The notes under the pieces are model-generated. The model was given only the letters and a program-made list of their open reading frames with translations, had not been told where the DNA came from and ran no database searches. A DNA stretch of 32,667 nt from Strigomonas culicis (lineage: Eukaryota; Euglenozoa; Kinetoplastea; Trypanosomatida; Trypanosomatidae). The position numbers were made by a program, and so were the translations under genes. This document shows, piece after piece, positions 18,327 through 27,284 of this stretch. Position 1 is the stretch's first letter; every line of letters starts with the position of its first letter. The stretch is from NCBI GenBank assembly GCA_000482145.1, contig AUXH01000168.1:1-32667 (forward strand), in the 5' to 3' direction.

Positions 18327-18789
18327 TTTTAATATTTAGCTGCCTATAAAATTTCGTTTTTTAGAAAACTTTGGTAACAAATAAAAAAAAAAGCAAGAAA
18401 AGGAAAAAGGAAAAATAGAATTCAAAACATACAAAATACAAGTACGCATTAGGTCATTAATTGCATGATTTCTCTCAGCAAAACAGGTGAAGGAATCGTA
18501 AGTTTGTTTATTGTTTGCCTGCCAGTCAACTTGAGCAAACTAATAAAGGTGAGAGAGTGGACAGAAAACAAACTTAAATATCAAAGAGTGTTTCTAAAAG
18601 AAAAAAAAAGGATTCAAGCCAAGCGCAAATGACATGTCCAGATTAATAATCCATACAAATCAAGCAATTACCAAATCGGGTTTATTATTTGCAACAAAAA
18701 AAAAAGAATGATTCCTCACTTGAGTTTTTAAAAACAATTGATCGCTGTCTTTACTTTCCTTCTTGACATTGTCATGATTTCACTTATAT
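18327..18789. other. AT-rich gap upstream of the capping-like gene
   Basis: Ordinary AT-rich sequence with A runs on the plus strand (near 18382, 18601 and 18695). It contains the predicted acceptor of the capping-like gene. No gene seen. Confidence 0.5.
18369..18416 (-). promoter_or_regulatory. Predicted spliced-leader acceptor of capping-like gene
   Basis: The minus strand has a long pyrimidine-rich stretch (18383-18416, including ten T's) and then AG at 18369-18370, about 42 nt before the ATG. ATAG at 18344-18345 is an alternative. Confidence 0.5.
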
Positions 18790-19020
18790 ATTGTACTTAA
18801 AACAGACATGAAACACCACATCAGCGCCAATACATGTATTCCTACATTTGTGTTTGCATCGCCCGCACACCCGCCCCAAGGGCAAAAAGAAAAATACGCA
18901 ATAGCCACCAGCAAACAATTCGGAACAACTGGAGGCCGCGGTCGCCAACAAACACCAACAGCCAAGCCCACCCCTCGACACCAAAACACCGCCAAGCGCC
19001 CCATTGCGCGGAAAACCAAG

Positions 19021-19045
19021 CCCCACCCCACCTCCCCCTTTCCCC
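19021..19045 (-). other. G-quadruplex motif on the minus strand
   Basis: Four G tracts of 4, 5, 4 and 4 bases with loops of 3, 4 and 1 on the minus strand; the strongest quadruplex-type motif in the left arm of the G+T-rich region. Confidence 0.6.
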
Positions 19046-21431
19046 ATATCCAAAAAGAGAAGGAGAAGGGCCCTTCCCGGGCCCAGAGCGGCCCAAGACC
19101 ACGGCAACGCGACAAGAAAAGACGCCGGCGTGGCGCGCGCTGCGGCATCCGGAAACCCCCCCCTCCCCCAACCGGCAAACCCACAAAAGCAAAAAAACAA
19201 AACGCCAGCGAGAAAGATAAGAAAGGGAAACGCAACAGCACATGCGCTGAGGGAACTTGAAAGTGGCTGGCGCCAACCTAGGGGGAGGGACGCGCGGCGG
19301 GTAATCAGGCGCCGACCCCCGCGGCTGGGGGGCGCCCAGGCCGAGCCCTAATCGGAAAGAGGGAAGCGATGAAAAGCAGCGACGCCAATACCAGCGCACA
19401 TCGCCCAACGAGAAACACACCCAACGCGGCATAATAGGCCCAGGGGCCCAGTTTCAAACACGGCTCGTCGGCGCAGCAACGAAAACAGCCCGCGCACGCC
19501 CATCACGAGGCGAGGGGTGCGCCAACGCACAAAAGCAAAACGACACGACGCCACCACAACCGCAAAACCGACCGCCCCCTCCAAAAGCATGTTCCGGTCC
19601 GCCACGACGGGAGAAGGGGCAAACTAAGCGTGACACACATGGCGGCCGCGGGGTGCGGGGGGCCGCCCAGCCGGCGCCAAAACCCGCCGCCCATCCAACA
19701 CCCGCCGGCGCGCAGGCCCCGCGAAAAGCACACCGCCCCCATCAGCCCTTGTTTCGAAAAGCGCACACCATCGCATACGGAAACGAACGACTCCTCCGTT
19801 CACCTTAGGGGGGCCGCCCGACAAACAACACGCCGCATTAAACGGGGGAAACAAAAAGAAAAACAGGGGCTGAAAAAAGAGGGTTCTTGAGTCTGGGTGT
19901 GGGGGCCTTCGTCCCCCTTCCAGCTTCTGGGTTGGGCGGCGGCATGCATTGAAAACAGCGGCGGTGGGGACGCCGAGTTTCTGTTCTCGTTGCCCCAGTT
20001 GCTTGAGGTTGAACCCTCACCCACTTTTCTCAAGAAAGAAGCGTTTGCCCCGGGGCGCGGATCGCGCGCGCACGCCGCCCCAAGAAAGAGTGAAAGGGGG
20101 TGCGACAACCCAAGGAAAAAGAAACCGAGCAACGTCATCTTTCCACCAGCTGAAAGAAAAAGAGGGGCGAGGCTTTTGAAAAGAGAAAGAAAACTAGCAG
20201 CGCCGACCCCCGAAAGGGTCTAGTCCGAACACCAAAGGGCTCGCACCAAGAGAGACCAATGATAAAGAAGAGTGGACGGATGTTTTCCTAATACTGGCGC
20301 ATAACCGAGGGAGAATACCAGTGAAGGAATCACAATGCCCTTTTTGGAGGATTACTGCTGGTCAAGAAACAAGCCATGCGTGTTTTTATGCTTGGTCCTT
20401 CTCTTCTCTACGCTAAAGAGAGTTCCTTTATTCGATAAGCATCCCATCCACCCGCGCACCCCCGCCACGAACGAGATAATGACCTCTTTCTCGCACGTAA
20501 AAGAATTAGAAAAATCAATTGCTTTATATGGGTTGTTTGGTACCTAATTCCTTCGCTGGAACAAAAATGAAATGATGAACACGCTTTCTTGGGAAAGGAA
20601 TGAGCCGCCCCCCTCTCCCAACTTCTTACTTTGTTGATCTTCCCGCTGGGCACCGAGGCTCTGGGACCGAAGGGGGTGTGAGCCAGGGGCTCGCATTAGC
20701 CTTTCTCGGGGGCGCTGCTATGAATTAGTCTCGGCGACACGGTTCTTATTGGCGCGCCCCACCCTGGGTTGCGCGCGCATGAAATCACCCGCGTTCTTCC
20801 ACCCCCCGTTTTAAGCATTCTTTCACAAGACAACTGTGAACACTCATTCAGAGCATTGGGGCCCTTTTCTGTGAAACTGCGGCGCGCGCTTGGCCCTGTC
20901 GCCGTGTCTTTGGGGCTTTGTGGCGGCGGGTGGCGGGGGCGCTCGCCGTTGTCACGGATAATCCCCCCCCCCTGACCTCGAATTCACAACCCTATTTATT
21001 CCTCTACTATTAGTTCATATCTGTGGTCCCTCACATTTTCTTATTCTTGGTGACGAGCCTGCCCATGTCTGCGTGTTTTTGCAAAACGTCTTCCTAACAC
21101 CCCGCGCCGTTGCGTCGCTAACCGTTGCGGAGGCTGGGGTTGTTGGGGCGCTTTCTCATCGTCCAAAAGAGTCAACGAAAGACGAGATTTCTTCATGTTT
21201 TAACACGTGCCAAGTGTTCCAACTGTCTTCTGGTCCATTGTTGCTCTTTTACAAGCCGTGAATAAATGAGCTGGCATGTGTGGGTTTCCAGATTGCTTTT
21301 CCAGCGGGGTGGTTGGCCCCCCCCCAGCCCCGGTATCCCGTTTTTGTTGCGAGGGCGCCCCACGAATTGTAAAGACCCCACTTCACGTACTGTATTTTGA
21401 AGTGAAAAAGAGCGAGGGCTTTGAAATGGCG

Positions 21432-21490
21432 AGGGGGCTGGGTGTGGGGGGCCGCGGTGGGCCTGTGGGCGGGCGGCGGGCCGGGCGTGT
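21432..21490 (+). other. G-tract cluster on the plus strand
   Basis: At least seven G tracts of three or more bases within 60 nt, separated by short loops; quadruplex-prone. In the right arm of the G+T-rich region. Confidence 0.5.
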
Positions 21491-21861
21491 CTTCTTTTTG
21501 GGCCTGGGGAGGAACAAGGAGTGGATGGAGAAGAACGGTGCAGTTGGCGGAGAATGAAGGAATAGAGCGGGTTTTTTTTTTAGCATTACCCGCTCGTCCG
21601 TCACGAGGGGTATGCTTGATCACTTGTGAATACACCAGTTGTAAGCGCCCTCGCTCAGAATAAGAAGCACTTCTCCCTCTCGTATAATTCGTATTTTTGT
21701 AACATTTTGCGTCATTGTTGCATACCTTTTTGCTGTGCTTCAGTCTTTTTGGGCGCCGGGGGCGGCTCTAAAGGCCCCCGTTCGTCCGAGGATATGAGCC
21801 CCAGGAAAGCCGCCCACGGTTCTCTTGAATAGCCCTGCACAGTGACAACGAAAGAACCGTT

Positions 21862-21933
21862 GGGCGTGTAGCTCAGTGGTAGAGCGTCCGTTTCGCATAC
21901 GGAAGGCCTAGGGTTCGATCCCCTACCCGTCCA
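21862..21933 (+). tRNA. tRNA-Ala(CGC)
   Basis: A 72-nt gene without intron or encoded CCA. The cloverleaf folds: acceptor GGGCGTG with CCCGTCC (one T6:C67 mismatch), D stem GCTC/GAGC, anticodon stem TCCGT/ACGGA around loop TTCGCAT, T stem TAGGG/CCCTA with loop TTCGATC. The anticodon CGC reads GCG. The G3:U70 pair, the alanine identity element, is present. Internal A and B boxes serve Pol III. An identical copy lies in opposite orientation at 22568-22639. Confidence 0.96.
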
Positions 21934-21934
21934 C

Positions 21935-21939
21935 TTTTT
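21935..21939 (+). terminator. Pol III T-run terminator of tRNA-Ala
   Basis: Five T's starting two bases after the discriminator base. Confidence 0.8.
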
Positions 21940-21991
21940 GACTGGGTGCCTCTTAGTACTTAACTTGCGTGTAAAAGCGGCCGAACGCTGA

Positions 21992-22073
21992 GGTGAGATG
22001 GTCGAGTGGTCTAAGACGTTGGATTAAGGTTCCAATCCTTTCGAGGGCGTGGGTTCAAACCCCACTCTCATCA
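21992..22073 (+). tRNA. tRNA-Leu(AAG)
   Basis: An 82-nt type II tRNA with a long variable arm. Acceptor GGTGAGA pairs with TCTCATC (G2:U71 wobble), discriminator A. Anticodon stem TTGGA/TCCAA around loop TTAAGGT gives anticodon AAG for CTT (CTC by inosine). T stem GTGGG/CCCAC with loop TTCAAAC. No intron, no encoded CCA. Convergent with its identical copy at 22422-22503. Confidence 0.96.
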
Positions 22074-22074
22074 C

Positions 22075-22083
22075 TTTTTTTTT
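22075..22083 (+). terminator. Pol III T-run terminator of tRNA-Leu (plus copy)
   Basis: Nine T's right after the tRNA end. Confidence 0.85.
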
Positions 22084-22413
22084 ACCCAAAATTGACCCTT
22101 TTTTTGCTAACACGGGTGTGAGTAAAAGAAGACAACGGGAAAAGAGGACCACTGGCATAGGTGAGAGTTTTTAATGCGAACGGGGGGTGGGTGGTCGTCT
22201 CTCTTTTCTTGGCAGGCGGCGGGTCTCCCAACATCCTCGGCATCGCACGGGGAGGGGGGGTTACGAAGAAAAACCAGGGTCGTGTTCTTGTTCGTAGCGT
22301 GCTGTACGGGCTCACTCGGAATCGTGCTCTGTGTACCTCCCATCCCATGTGTCTTTTTTTTTTTTGCTCTTTTCCTGTTGAATAAGTACAGCGCATTGAG
22401 CGAAAAAATGTCC

Positions 22414-22420
22414 AAAAAAA
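22414..22420 (-). terminator. Pol III T-run terminator of tRNA-Leu (minus copy)
   Basis: Seven T's on the minus strand, one base after the discriminator. Confidence 0.85.
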
Positions 22421-22421
22421 G

Positions 22422-22503
22422 TGATGAGAGTGGGGTTTGAACCCACGCCCTCGAAAGGATTGGAACCTTAATCCAACGTCTTAGACCACTCGACCATCTC
22501 ACC
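22422..22503 (-). tRNA. tRNA-Leu(AAG), second copy
   Basis: Reverse complement of 21992-22073 without a single difference in 82 nt; same anticodon AAG and cloverleaf. Convergent with the first copy. Confidence 0.96.
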
Positions 22504-22560
22504 TCGTCAAAAAACGTCCTTTCCTTGTTAGGCAATAGTGGATCCTGCGGTAAGGAGTAG

Positions 22561-22566
22561 AAAAAA
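22561..22566 (-). terminator. Pol III T-run terminator of tRNA-Ala (minus copy)
   Basis: Six T's on the minus strand starting two bases after the tRNA end. Confidence 0.8.
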
Positions 22567-22567
22567 G

Positions 22568-22639
22568 TGGACGGGTAGGGGATCGAACCCTAGGCCTTCC
22601 GTATGCGAAACGGACGCTCTACCACTGAGCTACACGCCC
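22568..22639 (-). tRNA. tRNA-Ala(CGC), second copy
   Basis: Reverse complement of 21862-21933 with no difference in 72 nt; anticodon CGC and G3:U70 preserved. Just upstream of both copies the bases CCGTT are shared, but the similarity stops there. Confidence 0.96.
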
Positions 22640-22974
22640 AACGGGTGTCTGCTTGAATCCCCGGCTGCTGAAAGCGACGGTGTCCGAGACCGTTGTTCGG
22701 TGTCTTTTTGTCAGGACTAGGTCGGAAGAAAGAAGAGGAAAGGGAGGGAGAAGTGGAGCATCCGTTCGTTTGTGGGAAGTGCATGCGTGTGTGTGTGTGT
22801 GTGTGTGTGCGTGTGTGCTCGTGGTGGACCAGGAAAAAAGAAGTCTCGTTGTGCTTGCATTTCACTTTTCGTTTTCTTTTTGGTTAAACAGGTCAGATTA
22901 ATTAAGAGGTTATCATTTGAATTACACGATTTTAGAGACAAGTTGGTTTTCATCCGCATCATGGTCTGTTGCTC
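22640..22974. other. Gap between tRNA cluster and Pumilio-repeat gene
   Basis: Holds the 3' UTR of the Pumilio-repeat gene and a GT repeat. No gene seen. The upstream transcription unit probably ends here or in the tRNA cluster. Confidence 0.5.
22787..22817. repeat. (GT)n dinucleotide repeat
   Basis: Alternating G and T on the plus strand, broken once by a C at 22810. Confidence 0.9.
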
Positions 22975-25080
22975 TCAGTTCGTTTCACAGATGCGAACCA
23001 GAAACTTGCCGTAAAAGTTCTGCAGCAAGTCGCTACGCAGGCGCGAGTTTTCGCGGATCATCTTGTGCATCGCTTCGCGCGCCACCGGGTCGGCCTGCGC
23101 CAGCTTCTGCAGCGTGATGGAGGCGCACTGGTCGATCGCCAGCGCGCTGAGCTGGGGCACCAGGACGCGGTCCACTACGTTTTGCTTGCCGCGTGCGTCG
23201 AGGCAGGCGAAGAGGGTGCACAGCAAGTGCTGCGTGCCGCGACTGCGGGCCAAGAAGGTGAACTGCTTGACGAGCTCGTCGCGCACCTCGCGGCTCACAC
23301 GGACGAGCTTCTCTACAACAAAGCGGCCGTTGATGTGGGTCGCCAGCTGCACCACGTACTGCTTCAGCGCGTTGCACAGCGCCGTCTGCGTGGGCGAGTC
23401 GACCAGGTCGAGGAGCGCATGGACGACATGGGCGGCCGAGGCGTGCTGGCACATGTGGAGGAGGTTGTCTTCCTTCATCATCTTGCGCGCGGCGTGGGAC
23501 GCGCCGGCGGGCCCCAGCGCCTTGAGGTAGTCCTGGAAGACGAGGTTGCCCATCGCATCGTAGGCGAGCGACGTGTCGTCGTTGATGGTGTGCAGCAGCA
23601 GCTGGCCCGCCTTGCTCTGCTTCTTCGCGACGAGCGGCATGAGGTGCCGGATGACAAGCTGCTCCTGCGGGTGCGTCAGCATCTCCTTCACGTGGCGCGC
23701 GGGCATCAGCAGCGCCGCCACCTCCTCCGCCGCGTCTGTCGCGATCGCGACGTCGATGAGGGTATTCGCTACATGCACGCCGATGCTGCTCTGCGTCAGC
23801 GTCCGCAGCTCCTCCGCCCCCCCGAGCTTGTCCACAAAGGCCTCGAGGGCCGACGCAGACGACTTGGCGCCGGTGTGGGGCAGCAGCTGCAGCAGCCGCG
23901 ACACGACAAAGTTGGCGCTCTTGTCCACGCACAGCTCCTTCAGCCGCGGGCCGAGCGCCTGGTAGAGCCGCTCCACCGCCGCGGCCGCCTCCTTCGCGGC
24001 CGGGGGCTGGTCCGCCGGGAACGAGACCAGCTGCGCGAGCAGCGCCGTGCCGCGCTTGGTCTCCAGCAACGCGTCGAGATCGAGCGTCTGGAGCAGCGCG
24101 GCGTTCGCCTTGTGCGTCTGCGCGAGGCGCTGCATCACCTGGCCCGCGACGGGGTCCTCCACGAGGTGGGTGATGTCCGCCGCGGTCGGCTCCTCCTCCG
24201 CGGCCTTCTTCGCGCTCGCCTTCTTCTTCTTGGGCGCGGCCGCGGACAGCCCGAGCACCTCGCAGAGCCACTCCGCCGTCGCGGCGGGGACGCGCTGCAG
24301 GAGGTGCTCGACCGTGACGGACGTGTGCCGGTCGCACAGCATCTTGCGCACGCCCTCCCACGTCGTGCCGCGCTGCCGCATCAGGTCCAGCACCCCGACC
24401 TGCACGTCATCCGTGCCGTGGCGCGTGAGGGCGCTGAGGATGCGGCACGCCACGTAGTGCTCCGGGAGGTGCTCGTTCTCCTCGAAGAGCTCCAGCAGCG
24501 CCTTGGCCACCGCGCCGCGCTTCGCGTGCTCCGTCGCGGCGAGGGCGGCCAGCAGCGCGACGGTGACGCGCCGGCCCACGTCGCACTGCACCATCTCCTC
24601 GAGAACGGTCACCGGCTCTTCGTCCTCCTCTTCCTCCTCGCCGTCCGCTCCCTCGCCGACGGGGGTGTTCTGCGTCAGCAGGAAGGCATCCACGAGGCGG
24701 TCCAGCGTCTCGCCATCCCGCTTGCTGCTCTCCGCGCGCGGCCGCTTGCGGGAGGCGGTGGCGGCGGCCTGCTGCTCCGGCTGCGCGGGGGCCGCCGCCT
24801 CGTCGTCGCCGGCCTCCGCGTACTGCTGCAGCAGCGCGCACAGGTCCATGCAGGGCGCCTGCAGGCGGCAGGCCTGCGCGAACTGGTCGACCAGGAGCGT
24901 CTTGTCCGCCTCGCTCGGCAGGGGCCGGCTCACGACTACCTTCTGGACGAGGCGCTCCGCCTGCTCCCCGTCGGTGCCGCGGCGGCGCTGCCGCTCCGAC
25001 TGCACACGCTCGTGGCGCTGCGTCCGCTTCTGCCGCGACTGCACCTGGCGTGCCCGGTTGATCGTAGCCTTCTTACCCAT
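22975..25080 (-). CDS. Pumilio-repeat protein, Nop9-like
   Basis: A 701-aa protein from the ATG at 25078-25080. The N-terminus is very basic (MGKKATINRARQVQSRQKR), as in nucleolar proteins. An acidic low-complexity insert follows (EGADGEEEEEDEEP). From about residue 180 to the end the protein is alpha-helical with Puf-like units spread across it, for example NFVVSRLLQLLP, NLVFQDYLKAL, GRFVVEKLVRVS, GTQHLLCTLFACLD, ASITLQKLAQAD and, at the end, NFYGKFLVRICE. The irregular, many-unit layout resembles Nop9, a pre-rRNA-binding factor of small-subunit assembly, more than classical PUF mRNA regulators with eight even repeats. Kinetoplastids have several nucleolar PUF proteins, so the exact ortholog is uncertain. 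Last gene before the tRNA cluster. Confidence 0.8.
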   Translation of the reverse strand: MGKKATINRARQVQSRQKRTQRHERVQSERQRRRGTDGEQAERLVQKVVVSRPLPSEADKTLLVDQFAQACRLQAPCMDLCALLQQYAEAGDDEAAAPAQPEQQAAATASRKRPRAESSKRDGETLDRLVDAFLLTQNTPVGEGADGEEEEEDEEPVTVLEEMVQCDVGRRVTVALLAALAATEHAKRGAVAKALLELFEENEHLPEHYVACRILSALTRHGTDDVQVGVLDLMRQRGTTWEGVRKMLCDRHTSVTVEHLLQRVPAATAEWLCEVLGLSAAAPKKKKASAKKAAEEEPTAADITHLVEDPVAGQVMQRLAQTHKANAALLQTLDLDALLETKRGTALLAQLVSFPADQPPAAKEAAAAVERLYQALGPRLKELCVDKSANFVVSRLLQLLPHTGAKSSASALEAFVDKLGGAEELRTLTQSSIGVHVANTLIDVAIATDAAEEVAALLMPARHVKEMLTHPQEQLVIRHLMPLVAKKQSKAGQLLLHTINDDTSLAYDAMGNLVFQDYLKALGPAGASHAARKMMKEDNLLHMCQHASAAHVVHALLDLVDSPTQTALCNALKQYVVQLATHINGRFVVEKLVRVSREVRDELVKQFTFLARSRGTQHLLCTLFACLDARGKQNVVDRVLVPQLSALAIDQCASITLQKLAQADPVAREAMHKMIRENSRLRSDLLQNFYGKFLVRICETN

Positions 25081-25330
25081 TTTCTTCTTTGTTTACCTTT
25101 TATTTATTAGAACAGCGAAAAAAAAAATCAACTAACAAGAAGGAATCATAGAGAAAAAGAAAAGAGTGGAGAAAAGAGTCGCCACAGACACAACACCACA
25201 GCACCACACTCACACGAAGACAGAATACGATTCTTATTTTCAACGATAGTGATGCCTTTTCTCTCTTATTTTTTTTATGTTTTCATTTAATGATTGAAAA
25301 AAAAAATATACACGATATACCCTAACTTTA

Positions 25331-27010
25331 TCAATAGCAACGCGCCACAACACCTACGATCCACAACACGACGCCATTCCACATGGCGTGCGTGCCGGTG
25401 AAGATGTCGGTGGCCACAAGATCCGTTGCGTGGCAGCGCTGCAGCCTCTCCTCCAACCCGGGCACGTCAAGGAGCAGGAGAGTGTCGGCGAGCTGGCGCG
25501 CAAGTACCTCAAGGGCGGGCGGGAGAGAGGTGTGCGTCACGGTGTCCGCGCCTTCCGTCGGTGCGCGCCGAATCAGCAGCTCCACGACGGACAGAAAGTC
25601 ACACCGCAGCGACGCGGTGAAGGCGGAGGCCCCGCCGCGGGAGGCGATGATGGTGGCGAGGGGCAGCGCCACGTCGCGGATGGCGGCGATCAGGCAGCCC
25701 ATGCCGTGCACCGCCGTCTGAAACGCATACGGCGGCACCATGACAGTGACCTCTCTCTCCCTCGACTTGGACTGAAGAGAGGCGGACCGTCTGTTTTTTG
25801 GGGACGACGACCTACGCTTCGGTTCCTCAGCCGGTCGTCCGTCTTCGTTCCGCTCGCCGTTGCCTTCCCCCTCCCCGTGCAGGAGCTCATCGAGGAGCGT
25901 GTCGAAGCGTTGGAGCCACGCATCCGCCACGCACACGTCGTCGGAGGCGGAGGGCTTCTGCTGCATCCTCTCGGCCAGCCGCTCCATCAGCACGCCGCAC
26001 AGCGCACCCCCCGCGTAGCCGGAGAGCGCCAGCACATCTCGCAGGAGGCACACCAGCCGCTCATCGCCGCCGGCATCCGCATCCTTCTCCTCCACCGCGG
26101 CTCGCTCCGTTTCTGGCGGCGCGTCGTCATTGCCCGACGGCGGCAGCCGGTGCAGCGACTGCTCCGGAGACAGGACGCTCAGGGGCGGGCGGCGCAGGCT
26201 CCTGCGCAGCCACTCGAAGCCCACCAGCGCCACGGCGAGGAGCCAGCGGCTCATCCACTTGGGCCGGAAGAGGCCGACCAGCTCCTGCTCCGCGAGCATG
26301 CAGAGAAACAGCAGTACGTGGTCCGCGCGCACCTCCTCGTCGGCCTCCTCGAAGGAAAAGATGGTGTTGAAGGGCTGCAGGCGCAGCGGGTGGGACAGCA
26401 CGAACTGCCGCTGCTCATGGAGTGTCATCGCACTCTGGCGACGGAGGAGCACCCACAGCGTGTCGTACAGCTCGAGCCGGGCAGGCAGCGGCTCCTTCGC
26501 CAGCGCGTAGGTGCCCAGCGCCTCCATCGTGTAGGGCACCAAGGAGCCGTGCAGCGCGGTGCAGGCGCTGAAGGGACGGCAGTACTCGAGCGGGGTGTCG
26601 CTGCCACGGGGGGCCCTGAGGGGGATGGGGTCACACGGCGGATCGATGCGCTTGGGAGGGGGCATGCTTTTCGCGCCCTTCTGCAGGGGCTTATGGCCTT
26701 CCCCGCCGGTGGCGACGGGGCTGCTGGCCGCGGATTCGTCCGTCTCGCCCTCGTCCCCGACGGGGCTCGCCTCCGCTGGCGGCGCGTAGCCCAACAGGAG
26801 GTGCTCCCAGTAGAAGCGGTTGCTCAAGGCGCGACACGGCTCCGCGGGCTGGTGCCGCAGTACGTGGACGGCGCCATCCAGCAGGCGGGGGTACACCCAG
26901 CTTTTGAGTGTTGGCGGCGTTGGGGGGCTTGCCGCCTCTCGACCTTCGTTGTTGCCGGCCGACTTTCGACGAGCGCTGAGCGTACGTGGAACAGAAGAGT
27001 AGTTTTTCAT
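25331..27010 (-). CDS. Conserved-looking protein of unknown function
   Basis: A 559-aa protein from the ATG at 27008-27010 (MKNYSSVPRTLSARRKS); the frame is open eight codons further without an ATG. I do not recognise it. Visible: a Ser/Arg-rich N-terminus; the segment LKSWVYPRLLDGAVHVLRHQ; a Pro/Glu-rich linker; helical segments around ALGTYALAKEPLPARLELYD and ADHVLLFLCMLAEQELVGLF; a hydrophobic helix SRWLLAVALVGFEWL; a charged low-complexity region (GEGEGNGERNEDGRPAEEPK, then Arg/Ser-rich); and a hydrophobic C-terminal end (WNGVVLWIVGVVARC) that could be a tail anchor. High GC, a single unbroken frame and its place in the array support a real gene. A membrane or organelle-surface role is possible but only a guess. 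Confidence 0.75.
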   Translation of the reverse strand: MKNYSSVPRTLSARRKSAGNNEGREAASPPTPPTLKSWVYPRLLDGAVHVLRHQPAEPCRALSNRFYWEHLLLGYAPPAEASPVGDEGETDESAASSPVATGGEGHKPLQKGAKSMPPPKRIDPPCDPIPLRAPRGSDTPLEYCRPFSACTALHGSLVPYTMEALGTYALAKEPLPARLELYDTLWVLLRRQSAMTLHEQRQFVLSHPLRLQPFNTIFSFEEADEEVRADHVLLFLCMLAEQELVGLFRPKWMSRWLLAVALVGFEWLRRSLRRPPLSVLSPEQSLHRLPPSGNDDAPPETERAAVEEKDADAGGDERLVCLLRDVLALSGYAGGALCGVLMERLAERMQQKPSASDDVCVADAWLQRFDTLLDELLHGEGEGNGERNEDGRPAEEPKRRSSSPKNRRSASLQSKSREREVTVMVPPYAFQTAVHGMGCLIAAIRDVALPLATIIASRGGASAFTASLRCDFLSVVELLIRRAPTEGADTVTHTSLPPALEVLARQLADTLLLLDVPGLEERLQRCHATDLVATDIFTGTHAMWNGVVLWIVGVVARCY

Positions 27011-27052
27011 TATCCCTTTAGCTTCTGTGAACAAATGAACTATGTGTTACGT

Positions 27053-27078
<26 letters not shown>
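27053..27078. repeat. (TA)n dinucleotide repeat
   Basis: Thirteen TA units, in the leader region of the unknown 559-aa gene, between its ATG and a possible acceptor (C/T tract with AG at about 27113-27114 on the minus strand). Confidence 0.9.
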
Positions 27079-27083
<5 letters not shown>

Positions 27084-27284
27084 GAGTTTTTTCTTTTACC
27101 AATCTTTACGGCTGAAGGAGAAAAAGATGTGGAGAAAGAATAAAAAAAAATGAAAAGTAACAAGGACGTGTTGCTTCACGCACACCATCTCCTGACCATT
27201 AGCTCACTGTGTGCCTTTCTCGAGGAGAAAAACGAAGAAAACGTTCTGTATCCGTGAGTGTGCCATGCTTTTTTATGCTTATTA

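Larger units (their letters stand above)
18790..21861. promoter_or_regulatory. Candidate Pol II transcription start region, divergent G+T-rich arms
   Basis: About 3 kb with no credible protein or RNA gene. The left arm (about 18,800-19,870) is A+C-rich on the plus strand, so G+T-rich on the minus strand: 46 of 60 bases at 18961-19020. The right arm (about 20,850-21,860) is G+T-rich on the plus strand: 46 of 60 bases at 21421-21480. A mixed stretch lies between. Poly-G runs on the minus strand occur at 20963-20972 (10) and 21317-21325 (9). G+T-rich sequence and oriented G runs are known at Pol II start regions of trypanosomes, including internal ones next to tRNA genes. Leftward initiation would feed the capping-like gene and everything left of it. 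The promoter reading is inference; the skew is seen directly. Confidence 0.4.
22074..22421. other. Spacer between convergent tRNA-Leu genes
   Basis: Mixed sequence with T9 at its left end and a seven-T run (on the minus strand) at its right end as terminators. G-rich patches occur near 22181 and 22250, and T11 near 22358. No further tRNA, snRNA or coding sequence recognised. Confidence 0.6.
21862..22639. repeat. Inverted repeat of two tRNA pairs
   Basis: tRNA-Ala and tRNA-Leu on the plus strand face identical tRNA-Leu and tRNA-Ala on the minus strand. Both gene bodies match base for base between the arms. The spacer inside each pair (58 nt left, 64 nt right) and the 348-nt centre are not alike, so only the genes are conserved. 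Confidence 0.95.

Noticed and set aside
18780..20223. Several overlapping ORFs of 100-200 codons on both strands
   Set aside because: They overlap in many frames at once; the products are low-complexity (Gly/Trp/Phe or Pro/Lys-rich), as expected from skewed GC-rich DNA with few stop codons.
20572..20660. ATGATGA resembling a snoRNA C box
   Set aside because: No CTGA D box at a suitable distance and no closing stem.
20219..20800. Possible snRNA, 7SL or 5S gene beside the tRNA cluster
   Set aside because: Trypanosomatid snRNA and 7SL genes often lie near tRNA genes, but I found no recognisable conserved core and no second B box.
21862..22639. Inverted repeat as transposon ends
   Set aside because: The arms are complete tRNA genes with Pol III terminators; there is no transposase or reverse transcriptase and no target duplication.
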